39,113 bases of DNA from Methylocystaceae bacterium (lineage in GTDB: Bacteria; Pseudomonadota; Alphaproteobacteria; Rhizobiales; Beijerinckiaceae), in NCBI GenBank assembly GCA_900299115.1, contig OMIO01000091.1, positions 1-39,113 on the forward strand, written 5' to 3'. Shown here in pieces: positions 1 through 10,424 of the stretch; position 1 is the stretch's first letter; the number at the start of each line of letters is the position of its first letter. Position numbers and translations under genes: made by a program. The notes under the pieces were generated by a model. That model was not told where the DNA came from and ran no database searches. It saw nothing but the letters and a program-made list of their open reading frames with translations.

Positions 1-89
1 AGGTCAACGCCATTTTCAACATACCATTCAAGAAGCGCCGCTAAAGCGATCCGTTGATTAGCATTTGTTTCAATCGGCATTCGTCTCAT
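1..89 (-). CDS. Partial CDS (N-terminus only, runs off left edge); possibly uracil-DNA glycosylase family
   Basis: Minus-strand open frame absent from the ORF track because it is truncated: ATG at 89..87, MRRMPIETNANQRIALAALLEWYVENGVD..., preceded by AGGA. The 'ALLEWYVENGVD' stretch resembles the N-terminus of alphaproteobacterial family-4/5 uracil-DNA glycosylases (from memory). Confidence 0.35.
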   Translation of the reverse strand, partial: MRRMPIETNANQRIALAALLEWYVENGVD

Positions 90-121
90 TAATCCTGGCT
101 AAAAAATATTCTCAAACAGCT

Positions 122-343
122 TTAGCAGCATCGAAAGGCCCGTCGGCCGCCGCTGCCAAATCGCGCTTCTTCTCGATTGCGAAAAAATTCAGCAGGCGTC
201 AGGATCGTCAAATTTTCATGATTGCGGCGCATATGTTCAGCATAAGCCTCATAATCGCCCTGGCCAACCATTAGACGCGCGCTGTTAGTGAGTTTTTTTA
301 AACTCTTGCTAAGTTTAAGCCCCAATTGGTCGCAACAATTCAT
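122..343 (-). CDS. yjiX: YbdD/YjiX family small protein
   Basis: 73 aa; LMVGQGDYEAYAEHMRRNHENLTILTPAEFFRNREEARFGSGGRRAFRCC matches the family signature including the C-terminal RCC; overlaps the cstA 3' end by 29 nt, the standard cstA-yjiX arrangement. Confidence 0.88.
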   Translation of the reverse strand: MNCCDQLGLKLSKSLKKLTNSARLMVGQGDYEAYAEHMRRNHENLTILTPAEFFRNREEARFGSGGRRAFRCC

Positions 344-2396
344 CTTGTGTTTCTCGCACCGTTGCTGTCTTGCTCGCGCGCGCTTGTCTTATAGCGACGA
401 AGGCAAAACTGAGCATAGCTAATATTAAGGCTATGTAGATACCGCAGAGACCAACATCAATTAAATCATTAAAAATGACACGATGCATCTCGCTCAGCGA
501 TTTAGCTGGCGCTAGGATTTGTCCTGCTTCTAACGCATGGGAAAATTTTTGCGCATGGGCGAGAAAGCCTATTCGCGAATCAGGATGTAAAATCTTTTCT
601 ATACCTGCTGTCAGCGTGCATATATAAAGCCAGCTTGTTGGAATAATAACGATAAAAGCAAAATGATCCCGCTTCATACGATAGAGCACAACGACACATA
701 AAGTTAGCGCAATTGCAGCCAGCATCTGATTGGCAATGCCAAAAAGAGGCCATAGCGTGTTGATGCCGCCCAAAGGATCTATGACGCCTTGATAGAGAAA
801 ATATCCCCAACCCAAAACAGCAATGCCGGTTGCCGTTAAATTAGGTCCCCAGGCCTGGGTATTTTTGAATGATGGAATGAATGTGCCCAGCAAATCTTGT
901 ATCATAAAACGCGCAACGCGCGTTCCTGCATCTATCGTTGTCAAAATGAACAATGCTTCGAATAATATAGCAAAATGATACCAAAAAGACATCATGATAG
1001 ATCCTCCCATAACTGAAGAGAGAATCTTCGCCATACCTACAGCGAGCGTTGGGGCCCCGCCTGTGCGTGAAAGAATTGTTTTTTCTCCCACCTCGCTTGC
1101 GACATGGGATAAGGTTTCTGGCGAGACGACAAAACCCCAATTTGAAATCACCTGAGCGGCCGCCTCAGGCGTAGCGCCAATAATTGCTGGCGCGCTATTC
1201 ATCGCAAAATAAACGCCAGGCTCCAAAACACAGGCGGCAATTAACGCCATTACGGCAACAAAAGACTCCATCAACATCGCGCCATAACCAATAAAGCGCG
1301 CTTGCGACTCATTAGCGATCATCTTCGGCGTAGTGCCTGACGATACTAAGGCGTGAAAACCTGACACGGCGCCGCAAGCAATTGTAATGAAGAGAAACGG
1401 AAATACGCTGCCGGCGAATACTGGGCCCGTTCCATCGATAAAACGACTGATTGCCGGCATCTGCAACATGGGCCAAACAAGACAAATCCCGATGGCTAAG
1501 GATAAGATTGTGCCGATTTTTAAAAAAGTCGATAGATAATCTCTTGGCGCAAGCAGAAACCAAACTGGCAAAACAGACGCGACAAAACCATAGAAGATCA
1601 GCATGAAAGCAAGGCTCTCGCCCTTATAGGTAAAGAGCGGCGCTAACACAGCGCTTTCAGCGACATTACGGCCAAAAGCAATGCTAGCCAAAAGCAAAGT
1701 AAAACCGATTACTGACATTTCGCCAATTTTTCCGGGTCTGAAGTAGCGCCCGTAAAGTCCCATGAAAATAGCAATAGGCAGCGTGGCGAAAACGGTGAAA
1801 CATCCCCATGGGCTATCGGCCAAAGCTTTAACAACCACGAGCGCTAATACAGCGAGCAGGATGATCATGATTGATAGAATGCCGACCATGGCGATAACGC
1901 CGGCTGTCTGACCCATCTCTGTTTTAATGAGATCGCCTAAGGAACGTCCATCGCGTCGAGTGGAAATAAAAAGAATAATAAAATCTTGAACAGCGCCGGC
2001 AAATATCACGCCAGTTAATAACCAGAGCACGCCTGGCAAATAACCCATTTGCGCCGCCAATACTGGTCCAACAAGCGGTCCAGCCCCAGCTATGGCGGCA
2101 AAATGGTGACCAAACAAAACCCATTTGTCAGTCGGCACATAATCGAGGCCGTCATTATGACGGTGGGCGGGCGTTAGGCGCGTTACATCAAGTTGCAGCA
2201 CGCTCTCGGCTATGAAGCGTGCATAAAAGCGATAACCAATTGCATAAATGCTTACAGCCGCAGCAACCAACCACATTGCATTGACAGGCTCCCCGCGCGC
2301 TGTTGCTAAAGTATAAAGCGCGCCAAGGGCAAGCAAACCTACGGCGCTCCAGGCCATGAGGGTGATGCGAGGCGTAGAGAAGTGAGCAAGCATCAA
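315..2396 (-). CDS. cstA: Carbon starvation protein A (CstA family transporter)
   Basis: 693 aa multi-TM protein; GPLVGPVLAAQMGYLPGVLWLLTGVIFAGAVQDF and VSGFHALVSSGTTPKMI are CstA hallmarks; followed by yjiX. Confidence 0.95.
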   Translation of the reverse strand: MMLAHFSTPRITLMAWSAVGLLALGALYTLATARGEPVNAMWLVAAAVSIYAIGYRFYARFIAESVLQLDVTRLTPAHRHNDGLDYVPTDKWVLFGHHFAAIAGAGPLVGPVLAAQMGYLPGVLWLLTGVIFAGAVQDFIILFISTRRDGRSLGDLIKTEMGQTAGVIAMVGILSIMIILLAVLALVVVKALADSPWGCFTVFATLPIAIFMGLYGRYFRPGKIGEMSVIGFTLLLASIAFGRNVAESAVLAPLFTYKGESLAFMLIFYGFVASVLPVWFLLAPRDYLSTFLKIGTILSLAIGICLVWPMLQMPAISRFIDGTGPVFAGSVFPFLFITIACGAVSGFHALVSSGTTPKMIANESQARFIGYGAMLMESFVAVMALIAACVLEPGVYFAMNSAPAIIGATPEAAAQVISNWGFVVSPETLSHVASEVGEKTILSRTGGAPTLAVGMAKILSSVMGGSIMMSFWYHFAILFEALFILTTIDAGTRVARFMIQDLLGTFIPSFKNTQAWGPNLTATGIAVLGWGYFLYQGVIDPLGGINTLWPLFGIANQMLAAIALTLCVVVLYRMKRDHFAFIVIIPTSWLYICTLTAGIEKILHPDSRIGFLAHAQKFSHALEAGQILAPAKSLSEMHRVIFNDLIDVGLCGIYIALILAMLSFAFVAIRQARASKTATVRETQDELLRPIGA

Positions 2397-2449
2397 ATTA
2401 TTTCCAAGAACGAGAGGCCTAAATCGAGTATTATTTGAGGAATATTTGA

Positions 2450-5400
2450 CTAAGCAGCGGCAGTGGATTGCGGCTCATAATTGAGGATCGGCGCCAACCA
2501 ACGCTCAACTTCTGCAATACTCATCCCTTTGCGTCGCGCGTAATCTTCAACTTGATCGCGTTCAATTTTAGCCACGCCAAAGTAATGCGCTTCTGGATGA
2601 GCGAGATAGAGGCCATTAACTGAGGCCGCTGGCGTCATAGCAAAGCTCTCGGTAAGTTTTACGCCGATGCGCTTGGTTGCTTCAAGCAAACTGAAAAGCG
2701 TCGCCTTCTCCGTATGATCTGGTTGAGCGGGATAACCTGGCGCCGGTCGAATGCCTGCATAATTTTCAGAAAGGAGTTCTTGCGGGGCATAATTTTCATG
2801 CGCTGCATAGCCCCAAAATTCACGACGCACGCGTTCATGCATGCGTTCCGCAAAGGCTTCAGCGAGTCGATCTGCAAGCGCCTTGACCATAATTGATCCG
2901 TAATCATCATTCGCGCGGGCATATCGAGCCGATATTTTCTCTTCCTCCGCTCCTGCGCTAACGACGAAGGCGCCGATATAATCAATCTTGCCGCTCTCTA
3001 ATGGCGCAATAAAATCCGCAAGGGCAGTATTTGCTTTACCGTCTCGTTTAGCAAGCTGCTGACGCAGGCTATAAAAATGCGCCAGCACATCTGATCGCGA
3101 GACGCCGCTGTAGAGGGCGATATCATCGCCGATCGCGTTAGCAGGCCAAAAGCCAATCACAGCTTTAGGCGTAAACCATCTCTCTTCCACAATGCGGGTG
3201 AGCATCGCCTGAGCGTCGTCATAAAGTCGCCGCGCTGCTTCGCCTCTATCGCTATCATCTAGCAATGCGGGGAAGCGCCCTTTGAATTCCCAGGTCTGAA
3301 AAAAGGGCGTCCAGTCAATATAGGGAACCAATTCTGCAACATCATAGGTTGCAAAAGTACGCGCGCCCAAGAAAGACGGCTTGATTGGCGTATAATGCGC
3401 CCAGTCTATTTTGAAAGCGTTAGCCCGCGCTTTGGCAAGAGGAATGCGTAGCTTATCCGCTTGCGCTTTTGCGTGTGCTTCAGCCACTTTCGCATAATCT
3501 GCGCGGGTTTCTGCAATATAATTTGCCCGCGTTTTTTCAGAAACAAGCGCTTGCGCTACGCCAACGGCGCGACTTGCATCTGTAACATATACTGTTTGGC
3601 CGCGACTATAATTTGGATTAATTTTAACTGCTGTATGCACCCGACTTGTCGTAGCGCCGCCAATCAGCAGAGGAATCTCAAGACCCTCACGTTCTAATTC
3701 TGCGGCGACAAAACACATCTCATCAAGTGATGGGGTAATTAATCCAGACAAACCGATAATATCGACATTTTCTTTTTTTGCCGTATCAAGAATTTTAGCC
3801 GCTGGCGTCATAACGCCTAGATCAATAACTTCGAAATTGTTACAGCTCAAAACAACGCCAACGATATTTTTGCCAATATCATGAACATCGCCCTTTACTG
3901 TTGCGAGCAATATTTTACCCGCCGATGATCGAGCGTCTTTTTCTTTCTCCATGAAGGGCATCAGATAGGCGACGGCCTGTTTCATCACCCGGGCTGACTT
4001 CACGACTTGCGGTAAAAACATTTTACCTGCGCCAAAAAGATCGCCGACAACATTCATCCCCTGCATCAAGGGACCTTCGATGACATCAAGCGGCCTTGTT
4101 GATCTGGCGCGCGCTTCTTCTACGTCAATTTCGATATAATCCGTCACGCCATTGACGAGCGCATATTCAAGTCGTTTATCGACGCTAGCTTCTCGCCAGG
4201 CTGCGTCCTTTTCCTGAGTTTTCGCCCCAGCCCCTTTGTATTTATCGGCAACCTCGACAAGGCGCTCTGTCGCGCCCTTGCGCCGATTGAGCACTACGTC
4301 TTCACAGGCTTCTTTAAGATCTTCCTCTATCTCAGCATAAACAGCTAACTGTCCTGCATTAACGATCCCCATATCCATGCCAGCAGCAATTGCATGATAG
4401 AGAAAGACGGAATGCATCGCCTCGCGCACACGTTCATTTCCGCGGAAGGAGAAAGAGAGATTAGAGACGCCACCCGATACATGGGCATGTGGGAGATCGG
4501 TTTTAATAGCGCGCGCTGCTTCGATAAAATCCACGCCATAATTTTCATGTTCTTCGATCCCTGTCGCGACAGCAAAAATATTTGGATCGAAAATTATATC
4601 TTGTGGTGGAAAGCCGACGGTTTGCGTCAAGATCCTATAGGCGCGTTTTGAAATCTCGATTTTTCGCGCCAGAGTATCCGCCTGACCGGTCTCATCAAAA
4701 GCCATTACAACAACAGCAGCGCCATAGCGCCGCACTTTATTGGCTTCTTCAATAAATTTTTCCTCGCCTTCTTTCAAAGAAATAGAATTAACAATTCCCT
4801 TTCCTTGAAGACATTTCAAACCTGCCTCAATCACATCAAATTTCGACGAGTCCACCATGACAGGAACCCGAGCTATATCTGGTTCCGCCGCCAGAAGATT
4901 CAAAAAATCCACCATGGCTTGCTTAGAATCGAGCAAGCCTTCATCCATATTCACATCGATGATTTGCGCCCCATTGGCTACTTGATCGCGTGCGACATCA
5001 AGCGCGGCGGCATAATCATTATTAGTAATTAATTTTCTAAATTTGGCTGATCCAGTTACGTTGGTCCTCTCGCCGACATTTACGAAGGGGATATCCTTCG
5101 TCAAAACAAATGGCTCAAGGCCGGACAAGCGCAACAGCGGCTCTATTTCAGGTATTTTGCGGGGGGAGGTATTTTTTGTTTTCTCAGCAATAGCCTGAAT
5201 ATGATCGGGCGTCGTGCCGCAACAACCGCCTAAAATATTCACTAATCCCGCAGCGGCGAATTCTCCAACGAGCTCAGCCATATATTCAGGGCTTTCGTCA
5301 TAAAGACCAAATTCATTTGGCAGCCCTGCGTTTGGAAAGGCGCAGATCCGCGTGTCGGCGACGCGACCGATCTCTGCGATATGTTGGCGCATTTCGCGAG

Positions 5401-6169
5401 CGCCAAGGGCGCAATTAAACCCTATTGAAAAAGGTTTTGCATGCGCCAAAGAATTCCAAAAAGCGATCGCCGTTTGCCCTGACAGCGTACGCCCGGAAAG
5501 ATCCGTAATCGTTCCTGAAATCATAATCGGAAAACGCGTTCCGACGTCATCAAAGGCTTCTTCTAATGCGCAAATGGCGGCTTTGGCGTTAAGCGTGTCG
5601 AAAACCGTTTCAACCAGCATAATATCTGCGCCGCCCGCAATTAGACCGAGCGCGGCTTCTTTATAAGCTAAGCGCAATGTATCAAAAGTCACTGCGCGGA
5701 AGCCTGGATTTGACACATCAGGAGAAATTGAGGCTGTGCGATTTGTTGGGCCAATAGACCCGGCAACAAAACGTCGCACGCCTGTTTTTGCAGTTAGTTC
5801 ATCTGCGGCGGCGCGCGCAAGTTTTGCGCCTTCCAGATTCAGCTCGTAGGCAATTGCTTCCAGGCCATAATCTGCTTGGGCGATTGTGGTTGATGAAAAA
5901 GTATTTGTCTCGATAATATCCGCGCCTGCTTCCAGATAGGCAAGATGAATAGATTTTATGGCGTCGGGCTGTGTTAGTATCAAAAGATCATTATTGCCGC
6001 GGAGATCCTTGTTATGATCTTTAAACCGCGCGCCTCTGAAATCTGCTTCTTGAAATTCGCGGCGCTGGATCATTGTGCCCATTGCGCCATCTAAAATCAG
6101 AATACGGCGCTGCGCCGCTTGTTCTAAAGCTAATGTAATATTGGGCCCATATGCCTTATCGAATTTCAT
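2450..6169 (-). CDS. metH: Methionine synthase, cobalamin-dependent
   Basis: Homocysteine-binding Zn motif ([11 protein letters not shown]), pterin-binding domain, B12-binding motif [12 protein letters not shown]-terminal activation domain. ORF opens at 6214 but [10 protein letters not shown] at 6169 gives an ATGA overlap with the metF stop, so it is the preferred start. Confidence 0.96.
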   Translation of the reverse strand: MKFDKAYGPNITLALEQAAQRRILILDGAMGTMIQRREFQEADFRGARFKDHNKDLRGNNDLLILTQPDAIKSIHLAYLEAGADIIETNTFSSTTIAQADYGLEAIAYELNLEGAKLARAAADELTAKTGVRRFVAGSIGPTNRTASISPDVSNPGFRAVTFDTLRLAYKEAALGLIAGGADIMLVETVFDTLNAKAAICALEEAFDDVGTRFPIMISGTITDLSGRTLSGQTAIAFWNSLAHAKPFSIGFNCALGAREMRQHIAEIGRVADTRICAFPNAGLPNEFGLYDESPEYMAELVGEFAAAGLVNILGGCCGTTPDHIQAIAEKTKNTSPRKIPEIEPLLRLSGLEPFVLTKDIPFVNVGERTNVTGSAKFRKLITNNDYAAALDVARDQVANGAQIIDVNMDEGLLDSKQAMVDFLNLLAAEPDIARVPVMVDSSKFDVIEAGLKCLQGKGIVNSISLKEGEEKFIEEANKVRRYGAAVVVMAFDETGQADTLARKIEISKRAYRILTQTVGFPPQDIIFDPNIFAVATGIEEHENYGVDFIEAARAIKTDLPHAHVSGGVSNLSFSFRGNERVREAMHSVFLYHAIAAGMDMGIVNAGQLAVYAEIEEDLKEACEDVVLNRRKGATERLVEVADKYKGAGAKTQEKDAAWREASVDKRLEYALVNGVTDYIEIDVEEARARSTRPLDVIEGPLMQGMNVVGDLFGAGKMFLPQVVKSARVMKQAVAYLMPFMEKEKDARSSAGKILLATVKGDVHDIGKNIVGVVLSCNNFEVIDLGVMTPAAKILDTAKKENVDIIGLSGLITPSLDEMCFVAAELEREGLEIPLLIGGATTSRVHTAVKINPNYSRGQTVYVTDASRAVGVAQALVSEKTRANYIAETRADYAKVAEAHAKAQADKLRIPLAKARANAFKIDWAHYTPIKPSFLGARTFATYDVAELVPYIDWTPFFQTWEFKGRFPALLDDSDRGEAARRLYDDAQAMLTRIVEERWFTPKAVIGFWPANAIGDDIALYSGVSRSDVLAHFYSLRQQLAKRDGKANTALADFIAPLESGKIDYIGAFVVSAGAEEEKISARYARANDDYGSIMVKALADRLAEAFAERMHERVRREFWGYAAHENYAPQELLSENYAGIRPAPGYPAQPDHTEKATLFSLLEATKRIGVKLTESFAMTPAASVNGLYLAHPEAHYFGVAKIERDQVEDYARRKGMSIAEVERWLAPILNYEPQSTAAA

Positions 6170-7065
6170 GCGTCTACTTTCTCTCGAACAGGCCTCACGC
6201 CGAGTAAGTGGCAAATAGCAAAAACCATATCTGCGCGATTGTTAGTATAGAAATGGAACTCCTCAACGCCCGCCCGCGCTAATCCCATGACTTGTTCTAC
6301 AGCGGTTGCTGCCGCAACAAGCGCGCGTGTTTGCGGATCATCGTCTAGGCCGTCAAATCTTTCCGCGACCCAACGCGGTACGCTGGCTCCTGCTTTTTGT
6401 GCAAATCCGGCGACTTGTCTAAAATTTCGGATCGGCATAATCCCTGGCACAATCGGAATTTTAATGCCGCGGGCGCGGGCGCGATCCAGGAACCTAAAAT
6501 ATACGTCATTATCAAAGAAAAATTGTGTAATCGCGCGTGTCGCTCCCGCATCAATTTTTGCTTCTAACGCATCCAAATCTTGTTCTATTGATCTGCTTTC
6601 TGGATGACCTTCGGGATAGGTTGAAACAGAAACTTCGAAATCGTGTATTCTTCGTATGCCGCGAACAAGCTCTGTAGAACTTGCATAACCATTTTCCGCT
6701 GGTCTGAACGTCTCGCCGACGCCCGTAGGGGGATCGCCGCGCAATGCAACGATATGTCTTACGCCAACATCCCAATAGGCTGTCAGAATCTCACGAATTT
6801 CGTCTTGAGTGGCGCTCACACAGGTTAAATGCGCTGCGGGCTTCATCATTGTTTCACGCGCAATACGCGCCACGAGATGATGGGTTCTTTCCCGCGTTGA
6901 TCCTCCTGCGCCATATGTCACCGAAACAAAATGAGGCGATAACGCTGCAAGTCGATTCACTGTTTCCCAAAGCTGAGTTTCCATCTCCGGCGTTTTTGGG
7001 GGAAAAAATTCGTAAGAGATATTGAAGCGTCCTTGTGACGCTGTTGGATTTAAAACATTAAACAT
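6166..7065 (-). CDS. metF: Methylenetetrahydrofolate reductase
   Basis: 299 aa; [49 protein letters not shown] motifs. Confidence 0.95.
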   Translation of the reverse strand: MFNVLNPTASQGRFNISYEFFPPKTPEMETQLWETVNRLAALSPHFVSVTYGAGGSTRERTHHLVARIARETMMKPAAHLTCVSATQDEIREILTAYWDVGVRHIVALRGDPPTGVGETFRPAENGYASSTELVRGIRRIHDFEVSVSTYPEGHPESRSIEQDLDALEAKIDAGATRAITQFFFDNDVYFRFLDRARARGIKIPIVPGIMPIRNFRQVAGFAQKAGASVPRWVAERFDGLDDDPQTRALVAAATAVEQVMGLARAGVEEFHFYTNNRADMVFAICHLLGVRPVREKVDA

Positions 7066-8078
7066 TAAACAGCCTCATAGGCGTTAACTGGCGCTGTGTC
7101 GCTCATTATTCTGGGATCGCGCGCAAGCCAAAGGGAGACTGTTAACTTTGCGCCTTCGCGTCCATCAGGGGCCAGCTCGCGATGCAGCAGGGTTTCTAGC
7201 CCCGCCTGAGTTAGGGCGCGGGTGATTTCATTTTCTGAAAATCCCAAGCGTCGATGCGCGTGTTTGTCGCGCAAGACTTCTTCTTGATGAGGCGCGAAAT
7301 CAACAACAAGCAATCTTCCGCCAGGAGATAAGATCCGCGCCGCCTCTTTTAATGCGCGCCCAGGATCATCTAGATAATGCAGCACTTGATGCATGATTGC
7401 GAGATCAACGCAGTTACGCTGTATCGGCAGGGCGTATAAATCGCCCTGCCGCAATTGAACATTATCTAATCCCGTTTCCTCCAACCGCCCCCGCGCCACA
7501 GCGAGCATTGCTGAGGATAAATCAACGCCAATCGCGCGCTCCGCTAGAGGAGCAAAAATTTCTATCATTCGGCCCGCGCCAGCGCCCAGATCAACAAAAC
7601 ATCCAATTCTTTTTTGTCCTATTGCATCGCGCATTGCAGCTTCGACCAGCGTTTCAGGCGCGTGAAGCGAACGAATATCGTCCCATTCTTCTGCATGCGC
7701 GGCGAAGTATCGCGCAGCGTTTTCCGCGCGCGCATGACGCACTTGCGTTAATCGAGCGCTATCTTCTGCTAAAATTCGATCGGCTGGATCAAGCCAGGCG
7801 ACAATATCGCGCGCGAGGGAGCCGATGCCTGCAGTTTGCGCAAGGCGAAAGAACGCCCAGGCGCCTTCCCGGCGACGCTCAACTAGACCTGCGTCGACGA
7901 GAAGTTTCAAATGTCGAGACACACGCGGCTGTGATTGGCCCAAAATGGTCACCACTTCACTCACCGTGAGTTCGCACTGAGCGAGTAAGACGAGGAGCCG
8001 GAGACGCGTTTCCTCTCCCGCCGCATTTAGGGCGGCAATTGCTGGCTCGAGCCGTGCGCTTGCGCTGGGCGTAACCAT
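7065..8078 (-). CDS. ArsR-family wHTH regulator fused to a class I SAM-dependent methyltransferase domain (SahR-like)
   Basis: N-terminal ArsR wHTH (LTVSEVVTILGQSQPRVSRHLKLLVDAGLVERRREG) followed by methyltransferase motif I (VDLGAGAGRMIEI). TAATG stop-start overlap with metF. GGGGG RBS just upstream of ATG 8078. Confidence 0.9.
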   Translation of the reverse strand: MVTPSASARLEPAIAALNAAGEETRLRLLVLLAQCELTVSEVVTILGQSQPRVSRHLKLLVDAGLVERRREGAWAFFRLAQTAGIGSLARDIVAWLDPADRILAEDSARLTQVRHARAENAARYFAAHAEEWDDIRSLHAPETLVEAAMRDAIGQKRIGCFVDLGAGAGRMIEIFAPLAERAIGVDLSSAMLAVARGRLEETGLDNVQLRQGDLYALPIQRNCVDLAIMHQVLHYLDDPGRALKEAARILSPGGRLLVVDFAPHQEEVLRDKHAHRRLGFSENEITRALTQAGLETLLHRELAPDGREGAKLTVSLWLARDPRIMSDTAPVNAYEAV

Positions 8079-8094
8079 TAAGGCCCCCTGATTA

Positions 8095-8118
8095 ACATAT
8101 AAAGATATCTATATACGT
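8095..8118. promoter_or_regulatory. Imperfect 24-bp dyad centred on GATATC, candidate ArsR-type operator
   Basis: acatataaaGATATCtatatacgt; 10 of 12 half-site pairs match; 17 bp upstream of the ArsR-methyltransferase ATG. Confidence 0.5.
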
Positions 8119-8135
8119 TGATTTTATAGGCGGCA

Positions 8136-8150
8136 AGATAGAATCTATCT
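8136..8150. promoter_or_regulatory. Perfect 7+1+7 dyad agataga-a-tctatct, candidate second operator
   Basis: Direct reading of 8136..8150; in the AT-rich leader of the ArsR-MT/metF/metH operon. Confidence 0.4.
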
Positions 8151-8258
8151 AAAGCGATAAAACGCCTTAAATCTATTATTATCATATATTTAAATTTAAT
8201 TTTTAACGCGGCCCCTCGTTTGCGGCCGACTCAGCTTCCGGGCGCCCGGCTTAACCGA

Positions 8259-8280
8259 ACGCAGAGAAGCGTCTCCGCGT
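8259..8280 (-). terminator. 9-bp-stem hairpin downstream of the CoA-transferase gene
   Basis: Minus strand ACGCGGAGA-CGCT-TCTCTGCGT; the one irregular pair is G-U on the minus-strand RNA but A/C on the plus, favouring a minus-strand RNA structure. No immediate U-tract. Confidence 0.4.
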
Positions 8281-8317
8281 CCGGCTGTTTGTGACGGGCG
8301 CGCATCGCGCGCGCAGT

Positions 8318-10276
8318 TTACTGGCGCGCTTTCTCCTCATCAGCAACGACTTGCAAAAATGTCTCCGCCGCCTCGCGTCGCTCGAAGACATGGGGCTGTA
8401 ATCCGCGTTTTGATAAGGCTTCTTTCATTTTCAACCTTGCAAAGGCGCTGGTGGCGTAACGCGTCGTCGTCAAATAATAATGCTTGCTCATATATTCGAT
8501 CATTTCAGCGTAATCGTCATAGAGCGACTCATTAATCTTCCACCCATCGTGGTTGACGACAGAATTCACGCGCTTACCCACCTTATCAGAAGCCTCGATG
8601 AGCGTTTTGCGCAATTCATCAATGTCTTTTTTGTTGCGCGCATTCCAACCTTCAAGATTAACAAACAAAATATTGCGCTCAGCGTCATAGGTCACGCGAT
8701 CTGACATATTGAGATTAATCAGATCATTCAAAAGACCCATAGGCTCATCGATGAAGATGCGCTTATCCATCAACTGAGGTTCAACGATAATTGGTTTGAA
8801 ATCCATAAAGGGCAGGATGTGCTTATCGATATCGATGCCAGGCGCGACTTCAATAAGCTCAAGGCCTTTTTCTTTGAGCTGAAACACACATCTTTCCGTC
8901 ACATAATAGACGGGCTGTTTGCGTTTTTGGGCGAATTTTCCAGAGAAGGTAATTTGCTCAACAAAATTAAGGAACTTCTTGTTTCTGCCTTCTTGAACAA
9001 TATTGACTTTGCCGTCTTCGATTGCAACGCGCAGACCACCATTCGTAAATGTTCCAGCGAAGACAACAAGCCGAGCATTTTGGCTGATGTTGATGAAGCC
9101 GCCACAGCCATTTAATCTGCCGCCAAATTTTGACGTGTTAACATTGCCTTGCACATCTGCTTCCGCCATGCCGAGACAAGTCATATCCAGGCCGCCGCCA
9201 TCATAAAAATCAAATTGTTGATTTTGTTGAATGATACTATCCGCATTGGTTGCGGCGCCAAAACTCGAGCCCGACGCGAGCACGCCGCCAATAGCGCCCG
9301 CCTCTGTCGTTAGCGTAATATATGGCGTAACCTTTTCTTCGTTAGCTACTGCTGAAATGCCTTCTGGCGCGCCAACGCCAAGGTTCACAACGCCATTGGG
9401 CGGTAATTCAAACGCCGCCCGACGGGCAATAATCTTGCGTTCGTCCAACGGCATTTTTGCTAATTTTTCTACCGGCACGCGGATTTCGCCAGCCAAAGCT
9501 GGATTATACATGACGCCGTAATTCATTCGATGCAATTCAGGCTCTTCAGCAACAACGACAGCTGAAACAAGCACGCCAGGGACATGAACATCTTTTGGCT
9601 TAATCGATCCTTGCTCAACAATTCGTTCAACTTGAGCAATCACAAGGCCGCCATTGTTGCGCGCCGCCATTGCTTGCGCGAGATTGTCTAAAACCAGCGC
9701 TTCTTTTTCCATGCTTATATTGCCAGAGGGATCGGCGCTTGTGCCACGAATGAACGCAACGTCTATTTTCGTTGCAATATAAAACAGCCACTCCTCACCT
9801 TGAATATTGTGATATTTGACCATGTCCTCTTTTGTGCGCTCATTGACTTTGCCGCCGCCAAAACGTGGATCGACATAAGTATAGAGGCCAACTTTAGAGA
9901 ACAGACCCGGCTGTCCGGAAGCGCAAGCGCGATAGAGTTGTGAAATTACGCCTTGAGGCAAATTATAGCCGCAAATTTTTTCTTCCTGCGCTGCTTGCGC
10001 TACTTTTGGCATGCGGCCAAAATTTGCAGCAATCACCCGCCGCAACAAGCCCTCGTGGTAAAAACGGCCTGTGCCCAGACCTTTACTATCTCCCGCGCCA
10101 GCGGTCATGATCAACGTTAGGTCGCGCGGATGCTGCGTTTCGACATATCGCTTCTCCAACGCCGCATGCAGGGCTTCTGGAATACAACTTTGAACAAAAC
10201 CTGTCGTGGTAACGACATCATTGTCGCGAATGAGCGCAATCGCCTCATCGGCGCTGATGACTTTATTATTCGCCAT
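8318..10276 (-). CDS. Acyl-CoA:acetate/3-ketoacid CoA-transferase family protein (YdiF/propionate-CoA-transferase-like) with C-terminal extension
   Basis: Two CoA-transferase (PF01144-like) domains; catalytic-Glu region TTEAGAIGGVLASG; longer than YdiF-type enzymes. MANNKV (10276) preferred over the ORF start at 10303. Confidence 0.88.
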   Translation of the reverse strand: MANNKVISADEAIALIRDNDVVTTTGFVQSCIPEALHAALEKRYVETQHPRDLTLIMTAGAGDSKGLGTGRFYHEGLLRRVIAANFGRMPKVAQAAQEEKICGYNLPQGVISQLYRACASGQPGLFSKVGLYTYVDPRFGGGKVNERTKEDMVKYHNIQGEEWLFYIATKIDVAFIRGTSADPSGNISMEKEALVLDNLAQAMAARNNGGLVIAQVERIVEQGSIKPKDVHVPGVLVSAVVVAEEPELHRMNYGVMYNPALAGEIRVPVEKLAKMPLDERKIIARRAAFELPPNGVVNLGVGAPEGISAVANEEKVTPYITLTTEAGAIGGVLASGSSFGAATNADSIIQQNQQFDFYDGGGLDMTCLGMAEADVQGNVNTSKFGGRLNGCGGFINISQNARLVVFAGTFTNGGLRVAIEDGKVNIVQEGRNKKFLNFVEQITFSGKFAQKRKQPVYYVTERCVFQLKEKGLELIEVAPGIDIDKHILPFMDFKPIIVEPQLMDKRIFIDEPMGLLNDLINLNMSDRVTYDAERNILFVNLEGWNARNKKDIDELRKTLIEASDKVGKRVNSVVNHDGWKINESLYDDYAEMIEYMSKHYYLTTTRYATSAFARLKMKEALSKRGLQPHVFERREAAETFLQVVADEEKARQ

Positions 10277-10424
10277 TTCCCTGATTTCCCCCAGCGGCTC
10301 CACTCTTTTGATCGCGCTGCATACTCAGCGTTCTGGTGGATGTTGACCCTTAATGCCCCTCAACCCTAGTGATCGCCTCACGCGAGCGCAATAGCGGCAA
10401 ACCGCCGCGATTAGCTGAACGCAA

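Noticed and set aside
7397-7969. 190-aa plus-strand ORF opposite the ArsR-methyltransferase gene
   Set aside because: Fully antisense to a clear CDS; R/Q/P-rich composition typical of a mirror frame; no recognisable domain or start signal.
8079-8317. SAM or SAH riboswitch ahead of the metF/metH operon
   Set aside because: I could not identify SAM-II or SAH riboswitch consensus elements; the leader just before the ATG is AT-rich with DNA-type dyads. An Infernal/Rfam scan would settle it.
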